A stretch of 64,000 nt of DNA from JBFFZF01 sp050732695 (GTDB lineage Bacteria; Gemmatimonadota; Gemmatimonadetes; Longimicrobiales; RSA9). Made by a program: the position numbers and the translations under genes. This document shows positions 42,719 through 51,811 of the stretch, one piece after another; the first letter of the stretch is position 1, and the number at the start of each line of letters is the position of its first letter. Below the pieces are notes generated by a model, which saw only the letters and a program-made list of their open reading frames with translations, ran no database searches and was not told the DNA's origin. The DNA lies in contig JBOHRL010000001.1 of the NCBI GenBank assembly GCA_050732695.1, positions 1-64,000 of the forward strand, read 5' to 3'.

Positions 42719-43746
42719 TCCTCGTCCGGTTGCGATGGAAACACCGCCTTTTCGAGCGCTTGCAGCCGGCGGAGAAACCGCGGCAGCCGCGCCAGACCCG
42801 CCTGCGTTCGAAGCGACTCCCGGTGTGGCCTCGCCGGGTAACCGCTGTACGTGGCGCCGGCCGGCACATCGCCGAACACGCCCGCCTGGGCTGCAATCGT
42901 GGCTCCATCCCCGATGTGCAGGTGTCCGGGGATCCCGGCCTGGCCCGCCAGCGTCACACCCTGACCGATCGTCGTGCTGCCCGCGATCCCGACCTGTGCC
43001 ACAAGGATCGAGTGTGCGCCGATTCGCACGTTGTGCGCGATGTGCACGAGGTTGTCGATCTTGACGCCATCGCCGATCTCGGTTGCGCCGATCGAGCCGC
43101 GATCGATCGTCGTGTTTGCGCCAATTTCGCAATCGGCGCCAATCACGCAACGACCGATCTGCGGCACCTTGGCGTGGCCCGACCCGCTGAACGCGTAGCC
43201 GAAGCCGTCCACACCGACACGGACTCCCGCATGCAGGATCGAGCGCGGCCCGATGCGCGCGTTCGCATAGAGCGTCACGTGCGGGAACAGCACGACGTCC
43301 TCGGCCAGTTCGCAGTCTTCACCAATCACCGCATGTGCACCAATGCGGCACCGGCTTCCGATCCTCGCCCGAGGCTCGATCACGGCGTACGGACCGATCG
43401 TCACAGCCTCACCGAGTTGGGCGCCCGGACCTAGCACCGCCGTAGGGTGAATTGCCGACTGCGCCGCCTCCGCCGGATAGAGCCGCGGCAGAAGCTTCGC
43501 CAGCGCGGCGTGCGGATCCTCGACAATGATGCGGGTGCGGCCCGCGCAGTTCGCCGCGAGATCGCGATTCACGAGGATGGCGCCGGCGAGGCAGTCCTCC
43601 GCATAGCGCAGGTATCGGGGGTGAGCCAGGAGGGAAAGGTCGGTCGGTCCAGCACGATCGAGGGGGGCGACGCCCGTCAGATCGGGGTCATCGTCCCCCT
43701 CTTTCAGTGTTCCATCGACGAGTTCCGCGATGTCCGAGGCTTTCAC
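42715..43746 (-). CDS. lpxD: UDP-3-O-acylglucosamine N-acyltransferase LpxD
   Basis: Adds the second hydroxyacyl chain in lipid A synthesis. The 343 residues have an N-terminal uridine-binding domain (1-~95), a hexapeptide-repeat beta-helix and a C-terminal helix. The catalytic region NLVHIAHNVRIG and the segment GFGYAFSGSGHAKVPQIG are typical. The start is GTG at 43746, 27 bases after ompH. It ends in an ATGA overlap with lpxC-fabZ. Confidence 0.96.
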   Translation of the reverse strand: MKASDIAELVDGTLKEGDDDPDLTGVAPLDRAGPTDLSLLAHPRYLRYAEDCLAGAILVNRDLAANCAGRTRIIVEDPHAALAKLLPRLYPAEAAQSAIHPTAVLGPGAQLGEAVTIGPYAVIEPRARIGSRCRIGAHAVIGEDCELAEDVVLFPHVTLYANARIGPRSILHAGVRVGVDGFGYAFSGSGHAKVPQIGRCVIGADCEIGANTTIDRGSIGATEIGDGVKIDNLVHIAHNVRIGAHSILVAQVGIAGSTTIGQGVTLAGQAGIPGHLHIGDGATIAAQAGVFGDVPAGATYSGYPARPHRESLRTQAGLARLPRFLRRLQALEKAVFPSQPDEE

Positions 43747-43773
43747 CGGCCACGCCCCGTCTCGCGTCCCGTG

Positions 43774-44358
43774 CTACGGCTTCTTCGGCGGGTTGCGCGG
43801 ACTCCGCCGGACCGAGCCGGAGGCGGGTGAGAGATCCCCGCCATCGTTCGCCGATGCCTTCACCCGCTCGATGACCTGGGCCGTCAGATCGAGCGTCGAA
43901 TCCGCAGCGACCATCCCACCCGATGCGGCGTCGAAGATGATTGCATAGCCACCCGCCTTACGGACGTCCTCGATCGCCTTCTGCACCTTGTCCATGACGG
44001 GCTTCATCAGCTCTTCCTGCCTCGCCGTTGCCTGAAGCTCGATCGAACCCGCACGCTGCTGGAGTGCCTGCTGCCTCTGAATCAATGCACTCTGCTGCTT
44101 CTGTTTCTCGTCGGGCGAGAGCAGCACGGACTTGCGTTCATAATCCGCGACCATTGCCTGGAGCGAGTCGCGCAGCACCTGGACCTGCGCATCGAATCGC
44201 GCCATCTCGCCCTGAATCAGCGTCTGGGCTTCCTGGGCTCCCGGCGCTTCGCGAATCAGGCGCCGGGAATCGACATAGCCGATCTTCTGACTCGCCGCCG
44301 CCGCGGGCGCCATCGCCAACGCGAGTCCTGCGAACATCACGACGATCTGAGTACGCAT
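43774..44358 (-). CDS. ompH: OmpH/Skp-family periplasmic chaperone
   Basis: Periplasmic chaperone for outer-membrane proteins. The 194 residues begin with a signal peptide (cleavage near AAAAS) and then QKIGYVDSRRLIREAPG, the OmpH start motif; the middle is a long coiled coil (KQKQQSALIQRQQALQQRAG). The C-terminus closes the small beta-barrel (YAIIFDAASGGMVAADSTLD), followed by a basic Pro-rich tail. The ATG at 44358 follows GGAGAGACGTG. It sits between bamA and lpxD, as in many diderms. Confidence 0.94.
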   Translation of the reverse strand: MRTQIVVMFAGLALAMAPAAAASQKIGYVDSRRLIREAPGAQEAQTLIQGEMARFDAQVQVLRDSLQAMVADYERKSVLLSPDEKQKQQSALIQRQQALQQRAGSIELQATARQEELMKPVMDKVQKAIEDVRKAGGYAIIFDAASGGMVAADSTLDLTAQVIERVKASANDGGDLSPASGSVRRSPRNPPKKP

Positions 44359-44375
44359 CACGTCTCTCCGTCTCC

Positions 44376-46841
44376 CTAGAAGCCCTGGCCGAACTTGAAG
44401 TGGAGTTGCCAGCCCGGCACTGTCTTGTCGAAACCGTACGCATAGTCCAGACCCAGCGGCCCGAACGGGGTCACCAGCGAAAGGCCGATGCCCGCACCAC
44501 GGGCGAGCTTCGACGGATTCATCTCGCTCGGGCTGCGCCAGACGTTGCCGGCGTCATAGAACAGACCCACCGAGATGTTGTCGTTCAGCCGCACTGCGTA
44601 CGTCGCGCTCAGGCGTAGATACGCATCGCCGAACCGGCTGTCCAGCGGAACGCCTTGCACGTTTCGATCGATATACCCGGAGGGCGTCACGGTCGTTTCC
44701 TCATAGCCACGGAGCGGCCGGCCGAACTGGACACCGCCCATCCAGAACCGGTCGAACGGGAACCGGCTGGCATCGCCGAAAATACCGCCCGCTTCCGCGG
44801 AAAGGCCAAGTGCGAGCCGGATCGGCCGCGAGCCCGGCGCGCTGCCGCCCAGCTGCCCGACCGGGACGTACCACTCGCCCGAAATCGTGTACTTCTGGAA
44901 CTCGCCGTCACCGCCCAGCAGACCGCCGTTGAACTCCGCATTCAACTCGGTCCGCGTACCGACGGTCGGAAACAGCGGGTGGTCCAGGGCCACGCGCGAG
45001 AGCCCGAGTGAGACCGTGCTCTGGACCCCGGGCGGCAAGGAGAACAGCGTGCCCGCTGTCTCCTCCTCGAACTCTTCGTAGGTCGTGCGTGAGATCGAGT
45101 AACCAACCGACAGCCGGGTACGGCGCTCCGTGAAGAATGGAAAACCGAACCGCGCCCCGATCCCCGTGCGCCGGCGCTGGCCTTCCTGGAACGTGAAGAA
45201 GCGGTCCCGCGAGCTGAACAGCGAAATCGATCCACTGTAGATCGAGTTCATGATCGCCGGATCGCTGTAGCTCGCCTCGAAGTTGTTCGAGTACCGGCCG
45301 AACTCCCAGCGCAGGTGGCCGGACTTCGCCTGGCCGAACAGGTTCGGCTGGTCGTAGCCCAGGAAACCGGCCACGCCCGTCACGCCGCCCAGGGCCGTGC
45401 CGAAGTTGACCGAACCCGTCTGCTTTTCCTTCACCTCGAACACGATGTCGAGATCGCCGCTCTCCGGATCCTCGAGAATCTGAGGGAACGACAGCGGCGT
45501 CTCGAAAAAGCCGAGCCCCGAGATCCGCTGGTAGCTCTGGATCAGCAGTTCCTCGCTGTAAACCGAACCCGGCAGGATCGAGAGCTGGCCGCGAATCACG
45601 TTCTCGTGCGTGTACGTGTTGCCGACGATGCGGATTTCGTCGACGTAGGCAGGTGAGCCCTCCACGATCTGCCACACCGCCCGAACCCGCGGCGGTGTGC
45701 TGTCCGTCGCCGGGATTCGGTCGATCACCGGCTGCACGTTCGCGCGGATGTAACCCTGGTTCCGGTACAGCGATGATACATCCTGCGCCGCGGCGTTGAA
45801 CGCGACGGCATCGAACACGGATTCACCCGCGACCTGCCGCTGGCCGCCACCGGTCAGGCCGAGCGAACTCAACAGCCCGCCGCGCTCCTGCTCGAAATAG
45901 CGGCGCAACTGTTCGGTCGGGAACACGCGATTCCCGACGATCTCGAAATCCGCAAGGATGTACTGTTGCCCCTCGCTCACAGCGACGACCAGCCTCGCCT
46001 TGCCCGTGACCGGATCCACGACCAGCGTGTCATTCGTCACCACGAAATCGAGGTAGCCATTCGTCGAGTAATACGATGGCAACTGGTCACGCAGATCCGT
46101 GCGGAACTCCTCCTCGCTGAACGTGCCGGTGCGAAACCAGAAGAACCCTTCGGCCTTCGTCTGAAGGACACCGCGCAGCTCATCATCGGGAAAGACTTCG
46201 TTGCCCTCGAACTCGACGTCCGCAATGGCCACGCGCTGGCCTTCCTCGACGTCGAACACGATTCGCTTCTCACCGGGCCTGTCCGCGATATCCTCGATAC
46301 GATGCTCGATGCTGCGCGCGAAGAAACCCTTCTGCGCGAGCATGGCGCGGATGGCGGCCTCGGCTTCCGTGATGTCACCACGATTCAGCGGCCGGTTCGT
46401 CTGGAGGCCGACCGTGTCCTGCACCGTCGAGCCCTTGATGTTCTCGAGACCATTGAACTCGACGGCCCCGAGCACAGGACGCTCCTCGACCTCGACGCGC
46501 AACGTGACCGGCGCGAGCGGATCCGTCGGATCCTCGACGCCGTAAATCCGCACGTCATCGAACTGCTGTGTGGCCCAGAGCTGATTGATCGCTCGCTGGA
46601 GGTCCGGCAACTGAAGTGTGTCACCAACGCGGATGGTCAGCGTGCCGAGGATCGAGGCTTCGTTGATCCGCTCGTTGCCGACGATCACGATCTGGCCGAT
46701 CGCGATTGGCGGTTGCTGACCCTGAGCCTGTTGCGCGCCCAGCGGCGCAGCAATCGACCCGATCCAGACGGAAAGGGCCGCCGCGAAGGCGGCGGCCCGC
46801 GGCAACCGATCCATGGCAGCCTCTCGGAACTTCGACTTCAT
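44376..46841 (-). CDS. bamA: Outer-membrane beta-barrel assembly protein BamA
   Basis: Core of the BAM complex in the outer membrane. About 821 residues: signal peptide (cleavage after APLGAQ), five POTRA domains (about 45-400) and an Omp85 barrel ending in the aromatic signature HFKFGQGF. A VRGYEE-like loop (GRPLRGYEETTVTPSGY) stands in the barrel lumen position. The frame starts at ATG 46841 with an ATGA overlap with clpC; the inner ATG at 46814 has a better ribosome-binding site (GAGAGG) and a cleaner signal peptide, and could be the main start. Confidence 0.95.
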   Translation of the reverse strand: MKSKFREAAMDRLPRAAAFAAALSVWIGSIAAPLGAQQAQGQQPPIAIGQIVIVGNERINEASILGTLTIRVGDTLQLPDLQRAINQLWATQQFDDVRIYGVEDPTDPLAPVTLRVEVEERPVLGAVEFNGLENIKGSTVQDTVGLQTNRPLNRGDITEAEAAIRAMLAQKGFFARSIEHRIEDIADRPGEKRIVFDVEEGQRVAIADVEFEGNEVFPDDELRGVLQTKAEGFFWFRTGTFSEEEFRTDLRDQLPSYYSTNGYLDFVVTNDTLVVDPVTGKARLVVAVSEGQQYILADFEIVGNRVFPTEQLRRYFEQERGGLLSSLGLTGGGQRQVAGESVFDAVAFNAAAQDVSSLYRNQGYIRANVQPVIDRIPATDSTPPRVRAVWQIVEGSPAYVDEIRIVGNTYTHENVIRGQLSILPGSVYSEELLIQSYQRISGLGFFETPLSFPQILEDPESGDLDIVFEVKEKQTGSVNFGTALGGVTGVAGFLGYDQPNLFGQAKSGHLRWEFGRYSNNFEASYSDPAIMNSIYSGSISLFSSRDRFFTFQEGQRRRTGIGARFGFPFFTERRTRLSVGYSISRTTYEEFEEETAGTLFSLPPGVQSTVSLGLSRVALDHPLFPTVGTRTELNAEFNGGLLGGDGEFQKYTISGEWYVPVGQLGGSAPGSRPIRLALGLSAEAGGIFGDASRFPFDRFWMGGVQFGRPLRGYEETTVTPSGYIDRNVQGVPLDSRFGDAYLRLSATYAVRLNDNISVGLFYDAGNVWRSPSEMNPSKLARGAGIGLSLVTPFGPLGLDYAYGFDKTVPGWQLHFKFGQGF

Positions 46842-49312
46842 GTCGTCTTTGCTGAGGGGACCCGGAATTCCAGACTCTTTCCGTCCGCCGTCACATCCAC
46901 TTCGATCTCCTCGCCAGGCGGGAACTCCGCCGTCAGGATCTTCTCCGACAACGGGTCCTCGATGAAACGCTGGATCGCACGACGCAGCGGCCGGGCACCG
47001 AACTTCTCGTCGTAGCCCTTCTCGACGAGGAACGCCAGAGCCGCATCCGTCAGGTGCAGCTTCAGGTTCTCTTCCGCCAACCGCGTATGAATCTCCTTCA
47101 GCATGATGTGCACGATCAGGCCGATCTGCTCGCGGTCGAGTGCGTGGAACACGATGATATCGTCGACCCGGTTCAGGAACTCCGGATTGAACGCGCGGTC
47201 AATCTCTTCCTTGACGCGGTCACGCATCTGCTCGTAAACCGAATCGGAATCCGGTGCATGGAAGCCGAGCGTCTTGCCTTTCGTGATGTCGCGTGCGCCC
47301 AGGTTCGACGTCATGATGATGACCGTGTTCTTGAAGTCGATCACACGGCCGTAGTTGTCGGTCAGCCGGCCTTCGTCGAGGACCTGGAGCAGAATGTTGA
47401 AGACGTCCGGGTGTGCCTTCTCGATTTCGTCCAGCAGCACGACCGAGTAGGGCCGGCGCCGGATCGCCTTGGTGAGCGTGCCCGAGTCCTCGTAGCCGAC
47501 GTATCCCGGCGGTGCGCCGATGAGTCGCGACACGGAGAACTTCTCCATGTACTCGCTCATATCGACGCGGATCAGTGCATCCCGGTCCGCGAACAGGAAC
47601 TCTGCGAGAGCGCGCGCGAGTTCCGTCTTGCCGACGCCGGTTGGGCCGCTGAAGATGAAACTGCCAATCGGCCGGTTCGGATCCTTGAGCCCGGCGCGGC
47701 TGCGACGGATGGCGCGGCTGATCGCGCGAATCGCTTCATCCTGGCCGATCACGCGCTGGTGCAACTCGTCCTCCATCCGCACCAGCCGCTCCGACTCGGC
47801 CTCGCGCAACCTCGCCACTGGAATGCCCGTCCAGCGGCTCACGATGAAGCCGACCGCCTCTTCATCGATGACCGGACGATGCGTCTTGCGCTCCTGTTCC
47901 CACTCCTCCTGCTTGCGGCGGATGACGCCCTGGAGTTCGCGCTCCTGGTCGCGCAACTCGGCCGCCATCTCGAAATTCTGATCGCGAATCGATGTGTCCT
48001 TCCGTGTCGCGATCTCCTCGAGCTGGACCTTCAAGTCGGCGACTTCCGGCGGTGGAACCTGCGTCGCCAACCGCGCCCGCGCGCCCGCTTCATCGATGAC
48101 GTCGATCGCCTTGTCGGGCAGGAAGCGGTCCGTGATGTAGCGGTCGGACAGCTTCGCCGCCGAGACGATCGTTTCGTCCGGAATGACGACCTTGTGGTGG
48201 TCTTCATAGTGCTTGCGGATCCCCTTCAGGATCTCGATCGCTTCCTCGACACTCGGCGGATCCACGATAATCGGCTGGAACCGCCGCTCGAGGGCACCAT
48301 CCTTCTCGATGTACTTGCGGTATTCGTTGAGCGTGGATGCGCCAACGCACTGGAGTTCACCACGCGCCAGCGCCGGCTTCAGCATGTTCGACGCATCGAT
48401 CGCGCCTTCTGCCGCGCCTGCGCCGACCAGTGTGTGCAGCTCGTCGATGAACAGGATGATATTCTTGTTCTGGGCGATCTCGTTCATGATCGCCTTGAGG
48501 CGCTCCTCGAACTGGCCGCGGTACTTCGTGCCTGCGATCACGGCCGCCATGTCCAGCGCGAGGACGCGGTTGTCCTTCAGACTCTCGGCGACTTCGCCGC
48601 GCGCGATCATCTGCGCCAGCCCTTCCACGATCGCCGTCTTGCCGACACCGGGCTCGCCAATCAGCACCGGGTTGTTCTTCTTGCGCCGCGACAGTACTTC
48701 CATCACGCGCTCGATTTCCGGCGCGCGGCCGATGGTCGGATCGAGCTTGTTCTCCCTTGCAAGGTCGGTCAGATCGCGGCAGAAATGGTCGAGTGCCGGC
48801 GTCTTCGACTTCTTCTCGCCCTTCTGGGATGGGACGCCGCCACTGCCGGAGGAACTCGGCTGCGACGGGTTGGACTCGCTGCCCAGCAGCTTGAGCGTCT
48901 CGGCCCGCGCGTCTTCGAGCGTCACGCCGAGCGAATTCAGGACCTGTGCGGCGATGCCTTTCTCTTCTCTCAGCAGGCCGAGCAGCAGATGCTCGGTTCC
49001 GACGTATGAATGGCTGAGTTCACGAGCTTCTGCCATCGCGTACTCGAGAACCTTCTTGGCACGGGATGTATACGGCAGCTCGCCAAGGGCGATCGTCGCC
49101 TTGCCTTTGCGGACGGCTTCCTCGATGCGCTCGTGGATCTGTTCGAGGTCCACGTTCAGATTCGTCAGCACCGCGGCCGCGACACCCTCCCCTTCCCGGA
49201 TGAGGCCGAGGAGAATGTGCTCGGTCCCGACGTAGTCGTGCTGGAGGCGGATCGCCTCCTCGCGCGCCATCGCCAGAACTTTCCGCACCCGGTCGGTGAA
49301 GTTGTAATTCAT
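46838..49312 (-). CDS. clpC: AAA+ unfoldase ClpC
   Basis: Hsp100 unfoldase that feeds ClpP. The 824 residues have two Clp-N repeats (1-~145), a Ser/Gly linker, the first AAA+ module with GEPGVGKTA (219-227), an M domain with a UVR-like stretch (QNFEMAAELRDQERELQ), and the second AAA+ module with GPTGVGKTE and ending in GARPLRRAIQRFIEDPLSE. The M domain with UVR marks ClpC rather than ClpA. It stands right after mcsA-mcsB, so it probably degrades arginine-phosphorylated proteins. No CtsR gene or clear CIRCE element is visible. Confidence 0.95.
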   Translation of the reverse strand: MNYNFTDRVRKVLAMAREEAIRLQHDYVGTEHILLGLIREGEGVAAAVLTNLNVDLEQIHERIEEAVRKGKATIALGELPYTSRAKKVLEYAMAEARELSHSYVGTEHLLLGLLREEKGIAAQVLNSLGVTLEDARAETLKLLGSESNPSQPSSSGSGGVPSQKGEKKSKTPALDHFCRDLTDLARENKLDPTIGRAPEIERVMEVLSRRKKNNPVLIGEPGVGKTAIVEGLAQMIARGEVAESLKDNRVLALDMAAVIAGTKYRGQFEERLKAIMNEIAQNKNIILFIDELHTLVGAGAAEGAIDASNMLKPALARGELQCVGASTLNEYRKYIEKDGALERRFQPIIVDPPSVEEAIEILKGIRKHYEDHHKVVIPDETIVSAAKLSDRYITDRFLPDKAIDVIDEAGARARLATQVPPPEVADLKVQLEEIATRKDTSIRDQNFEMAAELRDQERELQGVIRRKQEEWEQERKTHRPVIDEEAVGFIVSRWTGIPVARLREAESERLVRMEDELHQRVIGQDEAIRAISRAIRRSRAGLKDPNRPIGSFIFSGPTGVGKTELARALAEFLFADRDALIRVDMSEYMEKFSVSRLIGAPPGYVGYEDSGTLTKAIRRRPYSVVLLDEIEKAHPDVFNILLQVLDEGRLTDNYGRVIDFKNTVIIMTSNLGARDITKGKTLGFHAPDSDSVYEQMRDRVKEEIDRAFNPEFLNRVDDIIVFHALDREQIGLIVHIMLKEIHTRLAEENLKLHLTDAALAFLVEKGYDEKFGARPLRRAIQRFIEDPLSEKILTAEFPPGEEIEVDVTADGKSLEFRVPSAKTT

Positions 49313-49352
49313 AACCCCTCATTGCCGGCCATCCGGCCGGCGCGCCTTCGCG

Positions 49353-50462
49353 TCAACTCCTCGTTTCGTTCGCTGGCGGGTCTCCGGCGACGTCGCCATC
49401 CGCCGCCAGGATCCGCCGCACGTATGCTGCCCGGTGCAGATCCGCCTCCGACTCCGACAGCGCTCGCCCTGCGACCTGCTCGAGATGCGCGTTCTGGGCG
49501 TAAATCATGATCTTGTTGAGCGAGTATACACGAAGCCCCGAGAGGAGGTTCATGCTCACGCCGAGCCGCACGCCCGACAGCAGATTCATGACTTCATCGA
49601 AGGAAAGCGACCGCGCATATCGCAGTAGCCCGTAGGCCCGCCAGATCTTGTCTTCGATCACCGCCGGTGCATCACGCATCAGCACGCGACGGGCTCGCAA
49701 CTCGTATTGGATCACCTGTCCTACGATCTTGTCCAGATGCTCGACCAGATCCTCTTCGCTCTTCCCAAGTGTCGTCTGGTTCGAGATCTGGAAAAAGTTC
49801 CCGACCACTTCCGAGCCTTCGCCGTACAGCCCCCGGAACGTCAGCCCGACCTGGGCGATCCCCTGGAGGATTCGCCCGATTTCCTTCGTCAGGACCAGCC
49901 CCGGCAGGTGAATCAGGATCGATGCGCGAAGCCCCGTCCCCACGTTCGTCGGGCACGTCGTCAGGAACCCGAATTCCTGGTGGTACGCAAACGAGAGAAC
50001 ATTGCCCAGTTCCTCGTCCAGCCGATCCACTCGCCGGTAGGCGTCGCGCAGCCGGAGCCCCGAAAAAAGGGCCTGAAGCCGGAGATGATCTTCCTCGTTC
50101 ACCATTACGCCGATGGCGTCGCGCGGTCCGAACAGCAGGCCGGAGCCGCGCGCTGGCGCGTGTTCCGCCTCGCCGGCCAGCTCCCGGGAGATCAGGTGGC
50201 GCTCGAGCAGCACGCGCCGGCTGAGCGGGGTCAGGGCGTTGAGGTCGAGCGCGATCGCGTCCTTCGCGATGGTCCCGCCGAAGGCTTGCCGGACTTCGTC
50301 GAAGATCTGCTCGCGCTCCGCGTCCCGGACCCGCCCGGCATACGCATGACCCTGGAGGTTGCGGGCCAGGCGAACCCGTGTCGACAGCACGATATCCGCA
50401 TGCGGACCGCTCGCCTCGAGCCAGTTCAGGCCGAAATCCGAGAGCGCGGTATGGTCCAGCAT
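49353..50462 (-). CDS. mcsB: Protein-arginine kinase McsB
   Basis: Phosphorylates arginines on damaged proteins to mark them for ClpC-ClpP. The 369 residues are of ATP:guanido phosphotransferase type: STRVRLARNLQGHAYAG (27-43), the NEEDHLRLQ region (122-130), the reactive-site CPTNVGTGLRAS (170-181) and GEGSEVVGNFFQISNQTTLG. The C-terminal helical domain is complete. It follows mcsA by 74 bases and precedes clpC by 40. Confidence 0.95.
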   Translation of the reverse strand: MLDHTALSDFGLNWLEASGPHADIVLSTRVRLARNLQGHAYAGRVRDAEREQIFDEVRQAFGGTIAKDAIALDLNALTPLSRRVLLERHLISRELAGEAEHAPARGSGLLFGPRDAIGVMVNEEDHLRLQALFSGLRLRDAYRRVDRLDEELGNVLSFAYHQEFGFLTTCPTNVGTGLRASILIHLPGLVLTKEIGRILQGIAQVGLTFRGLYGEGSEVVGNFFQISNQTTLGKSEEDLVEHLDKIVGQVIQYELRARRVLMRDAPAVIEDKIWRAYGLLRYARSLSFDEVMNLLSGVRLGVSMNLLSGLRVYSLNKIMIYAQNAHLEQVAGRALSESEADLHRAAYVRRILAADGDVAGDPPANETRS

Positions 50463-50536
50463 CGCTCAGGTCACCTCAGTCAGCCTGTTCAAGCCGGCGG
50501 CCGGATCGAGACATCGGGGTGTTGTCCGGCATGGCG

Positions 50537-51022
50537 TCAACTCTCCTCCATCGTCCTGATCATGTCGCGGATCTCCGCGGCCCGTTCGAAATCCTCGTGT
50601 TCCACGGCCTTGCTCAGCTTGCGCCGCAGCCCTGCCAGGCGTTCCTCGTGTTGCGCGTTCGTCGGGTTCGGCGGCAGGTAGACCTTGCCCACATGCTGGA
50701 CACCCCCGTGCAGCCGGCGGACCAGGCCCTTCAGGCTCGACTCGAACGAGACCCAGCAGTGGGAACAGCCGAGCCGGCCGGTTTTCTTGAAGGTTTCCAG
50801 CTCGAGGCCACAGAACGGGCACGGCCCCGGCGGCGTCTCGGCCTGCCGGCTGACCTGCGTCAGATAGTCTGTCAGCGGTACGTTCACGTTGCTCATCTTC
50901 GGCGATATCCCCTTGTCCGACGCGCACGCTTCACACAGGTGCTTCGTCGTCATCTGATTGTCCACGATGTGCGTGAAGTGGACGATCGCTTCGTTTTCGC
51001 CGCAATGGTCGCACTGCATCAT
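50537..51022 (-). CDS. mcsA: McsA, zinc-finger activator of McsB
   Basis: Adaptor that activates McsB. The 161 residues have the four-Cys pattern CDHCGENEA and CEACASDKG near the start, a second pair CPFCG and CSHC in the middle, and a C-terminal UVR motif (HEDFERAAEIRDMIRTM). The CXXC pairs bind zinc. It stands between lolD and mcsB, three bases after the former's stop. Confidence 0.93.
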   Translation of the reverse strand: MMQCDHCGENEAIVHFTHIVDNQMTTKHLCEACASDKGISPKMSNVNVPLTDYLTQVSRQAETPPGPCPFCGLELETFKKTGRLGCSHCWVSFESSLKGLVRRLHGGVQHVGKVYLPPNPTNAQHEERLAGLRRKLSKAVEHEDFERAAEIRDMIRTMEES

Positions 51023-51025
51023 TCG

Positions 51026-51811
51026 TCAGGCCGGGTAGAAGCTCTCGAGCCGCCCTTCCCTGACCTGGAGGATCCGGTCCGCGCGGTCGGCCAGCTCGCG
51101 ATTGTGCGTGGCCAGCACGAGTGCGACACCATGCGCGGTGCGCAGCCGGAACAACAGGTCGTGAAGCAGCTCTGCCGTGTGCGTGTCCAGATTTCCGCTC
51201 GGCTCGTCCGCCAGCACGACGGCCGGTGTGTTCGCGAGCGCGCGCGCCACGGCAACACGCTGCTGCTCGCCTCCGCTCAACTGGCTCGGCTTGTGGGTCA
51301 GGCGCTGGCCGAGTCCGACCTGTTCGAGCAATTCTGCGGCGTGCGTTCTCGCCTCCGTTTCCGGGCGTGCCGCGATCCGCATCGGCATCATCACGTTCTC
51401 GATTGCTGTGAATTCGCGCAACAGGTGATGGAACTGGAAGACGAAACCGATGCGACGATTGCGGAGCACGGCCAGGTCCGCATCCGGAAGGCTGGATACG
51501 GCACGTCCATCGAGGACCACCTCACCAGCTGTCGGTCGGTCCAGACAACCCAGCAGGTGCAGCAGCGTCGACTTGCCCGCGCCACTCGCGCCTACGATCG
51601 CCACCGCTTCGCCCGGTTGTACGCCGATCTCTACCCCATCGAGAATGGTGAGTTCGCTGCCGTCTTCCTCGATGTAAATGCGTCGCAACGCTCTCCCTTC
51701 GAGGATCGGCCGTCCACGCGCCGTCTCTTTAGCACGCGCTGGCGCCGCCGGCGTGATCTCGTCGACGTGCCGGCCACCCGGCACGATTCCGAGTTCGGGC
51801 CCTTCACTCAT
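51026..51811 (-). CDS. lolD: ABC transporter ATPase LolD
   Basis: ATPase of the Lol complex that extracts lipoproteins from the inner membrane. About 261 residues: Walker A GASGAGKST, signature LSGGEQQRVAVARALA and Walker B VVLADEPSGNLD; the motif NLDTHTAELLHDLL is typical of the LolD/MacB/FtsE branch. The N-terminus has a ~45-residue Pro/Ala-rich extension. The ATG at 51811 overlaps the end of the permease gene; a second ATG at 51826 would add five residues. Confidence 0.92.
   Translation of the reverse strand: MSEGPELGIVPGGRHVDEITPAAPARAKETARGRPILEGRALRRIYIEEDGSELTILDGVEIGVQPGEAVAIVGASGAGKSTLLHLLGCLDRPTAGEVVLDGRAVSSLPDADLAVLRNRRIGFVFQFHHLLREFTAIENVMMPMRIAARPETEARTHAAELLEQVGLGQRLTHKPSQLSGGEQQRVAVARALANTPAVVLADEPSGNLDTHTAELLHDLLFRLRTAHGVALVLATHNRELADRADRILQVREGRLESFYPA

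Noticed and set aside
47054..49009. A 651-codon open frame on the plus strand
   Set aside because: It is antisense to clpC, whose domains are complete, and its translation has no recognisable motifs. High GC keeps the opposite frame free of stops.
49313..51025. CtsR repressor gene or CIRCE element for the mcsA-mcsB-clpC genes
   Set aside because: No CtsR-like frame and no CIRCE-type inverted repeat were seen in the gaps.
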